Assembly (NCBI GenBank): GCA_010030955.1
Contig: RHBP01000091.1
Location: 1 to 7,028 of the forward strand
Length of the DNA: 7,028 nt
DNA from: Synechococcaceae bacterium WBB_10_009
GTDB taxonomy: Bacteria; Cyanobacteriota; Cyanobacteriia; PCC-6307; Cyanobiaceae
Reading direction: 5' to 3'
The notes beneath the pieces were generated by a model, which ran no database searches, was not told the DNA's origin, and saw nothing but the letters and a program-made list of their open reading frames with translations. Positions 5,829-7,028 of this stretch are shown piece by piece (position 1 is the stretch's first letter; every line of letters starts with the position of its first letter). The position numbers and the translations under genes were made by a program.

Positions 5829-7028
5829 TCAGAGATAAAAGCCCACGGTTGTGACCACCCGCGTGCCCTGGGCCCGCAGGGCGCTGCGCAGGGCGATGGT
5901 GCTCTGGTTGTGAAGCAGGTTTTCCCAGCGGTGGCGAGTCACAAACACCGGCAACACCACCGTGCAGAAGCGATCACGGCTGGTTCGGTGCTCCGCCTCA
6001 AACCCCTGCACAAACCGCAGCACCGGATCGATCAAGGAGCGATAGGGCGACTCGAGCACCACCAGCGGGATCTCCGGCAATTGCCGCTGCCACTGCTCTT
6101 GGAACGCCTCGGCCTGCCCGAGCCCCAGGTCCACGTGCACCGCCACCAGCTCCTTGGCGATGGTGCGGGCGTAGCGCACCGCCTCGAAGCTGCCGCGGTG
6201 CAGCTGGCCCACCAGCACCACCACCGGCACGCCCCCCTGGCCAGGGGCCGGTGGCAGGCTGAGGCGCTTGTCGGCCGCCAGCCGCAACCGTTTGGACACG
6301 GTTTGGTAGTGGCGTTTGATCGCCAGGAAAAGGCTCACCAGCAGCGGTATCGCCACCACCACCAGCCAGGCGCCATGGGTGAACTTGCTGAACAGCAGCA
6401 CCACGGTGACCACGGCGGTGACCAGGGCACCGACGCCGTTGACGGCGGCCTTGCTCCACCAGGCGGCACCGCGCTGACGCCACCAGTGCACCACCATCCC
6501 GGCCTGGGAGAGGGTGAAGCTCAGGAACACCCCCACCGCGTAGAGGGGGATCAGGCGGCTGACGCTGCCGTTGAACAAAACCAGCAGCAGCGCTGAAAAC
6601 CCGCTCAGGGCCAGAATGCCGTTGCTGAACACCAGCCGGTCGCCCAGGGAGGTGAGCTGGCGGGGCAGGTAGCCGTCCTGGGCCAGGAAATTGGCCAGGC
6701 GAGGGAAGTCGGCATAGGCGGTGTTCGCCGCCAGCAGCAGGATCAGCAAGGTGGCCAGCTGCAGGAGCAGGAGCAGGGGGCCATTGCCGAACACCACCGA
6801 GCCCAGCTGGTACAGCAGCGTGGGGCCGTTCTCCTCGTACACCACCCCCACCTGGTGGGCCAGCACGCTGATGCCGCTGAACATCAGCGCCAGGGTCACC
6901 ACCATCACCGTGAGCACGCGGCGGGCATTGCGCCATTCGGTGGGGCGGAAGGCCAGCACCGAATCGCTGATCGCCTCAATGCCGGTGAGGGCGGCGCAGC
7001 CGGAACTAAAGGCACGCATCAGCAGCAC
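5829..7028 (-). CDS. APC-superfamily permease, KimA-like, with USP-like C-terminal domain (5' end outside window)
   Basis: The last 399 residues of an APC-superfamily permease are present. The first in-window codon is GTG read inside the gene, so the true start lies beyond the right edge. Signature segments are RAFSSGCAALTGIEAISDSV (5-24), NTAYADFPRLANFLAQDGYL (102-121) and LIPLYAVGVFLSFTLSQAGM (159-178). They resemble the KimA/YdaO K+ importers and allied 'amino acid permeases' of about 600 residues. About seven membrane helices occur up to residue 235. The soluble C-terminus (265-399) starts with PVVVLVGQLHRGSFEAVRYA and has alternating beta and alpha segments like the universal-stress-protein-type domain of KimA. 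K+ uptake is therefore a reasonable guess, but amino-acid transport cannot be excluded without the N-terminal substrate site. The GAP-family gene follows after two bases. Confidence 0.85.
   Translation of the reverse strand: MLLMRAFSSGCAALTGIEAISDSVLAFRPTEWRNARRVLTVMVVTLALMFSGISVLAHQVGVVYEENGPTLLYQLGSVVFGNGPLLLLLQLATLLILLLAANTAYADFPRLANFLAQDGYLPRQLTSLGDRLVFSNGILALSGFSALLLVLFNGSVSRLIPLYAVGVFLSFTLSQAGMVVHWWRQRGAAWWSKAAVNGVGALVTAVVTVVLLFSKFTHGAWLVVVAIPLLVSLFLAIKRHYQTVSKRLRLAADKRLSLPPAPGQGGVPVVVLVGQLHRGSFEAVRYARTIAKELVAVHVDLGLGQAEAFQEQWQRQLPEIPLVVLESPYRSLIDPVLRFVQGFEAEHRTSRDRFCTVVLPVFVTRHRWENLLHNQSTIALRSALRAQGTRVVTTVGFYL

Overview
The window is a dense, high-GC bacterial segment made almost entirely of membrane-protein genes with very short intergenic gaps. 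The protein types resemble a marine or brackish Synechococcus/Cyanobium-type picocyanobacterium: an SLC13 carrier with paired TrkA_C domains, a DUF2062 protein, a short CNNM/DUF21 protein, a DUF475/TerC protein, a GAP-family protein and a KimA-like APC permease. Start sites also lack clear Shine-Dalgarno sequences. This assignment is inferred from family resemblance. No rRNA, tRNA, mobile element, phage gene or CRISPR array is visible.

Layout: a plus-strand CNNM/DUF21 CBS-domain protein (93-1100) converges on a minus-strand pair, an SLC13 permease (3391 down to 1572) followed by a DUF2062 protein (1564-1097). A 185-base divergent region (3392-3576) separates the SLC13 start from a plus-strand pair, an Rrf2-family regulator (3577-4011) and a DUF475/TerC membrane protein (4072-5124). 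These converge on a second minus-strand pair, a KimA-like APC permease that runs off the right edge (7028-5829) followed two bases later by a GAP-family membrane protein (5826-5098).

The most notable feature is that the SLC13 carrier is split. Its first 434 residues end at a TGA (2089-2087) that overlaps the ATG of a 171-residue ORF carrying the missing second half of the transporter. Adding one C in the preceding CC run would restore a continuous carrier of about 606 residues. Both convergent junctions overlap: one shares a TTAA with antiparallel stop codons and sits in a 13-pair hairpin, the other is a 27-base codon-phased overlap. The divergent region holds a cluster of short palindromes that could be an Rrf2 operator.

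Functionally the window looks like an ion-transport neighbourhood: a likely anion (possibly sulfate) carrier, a candidate divalent-metal protein (CNNM), a TerC-like protein possibly tied to metal homeostasis, and a probable K+ or amino-acid importer, with one local regulator. No clearly new multi-gene system is evident. The gene families are known, and the interest lies in the split carrier and the junction and operator structures.
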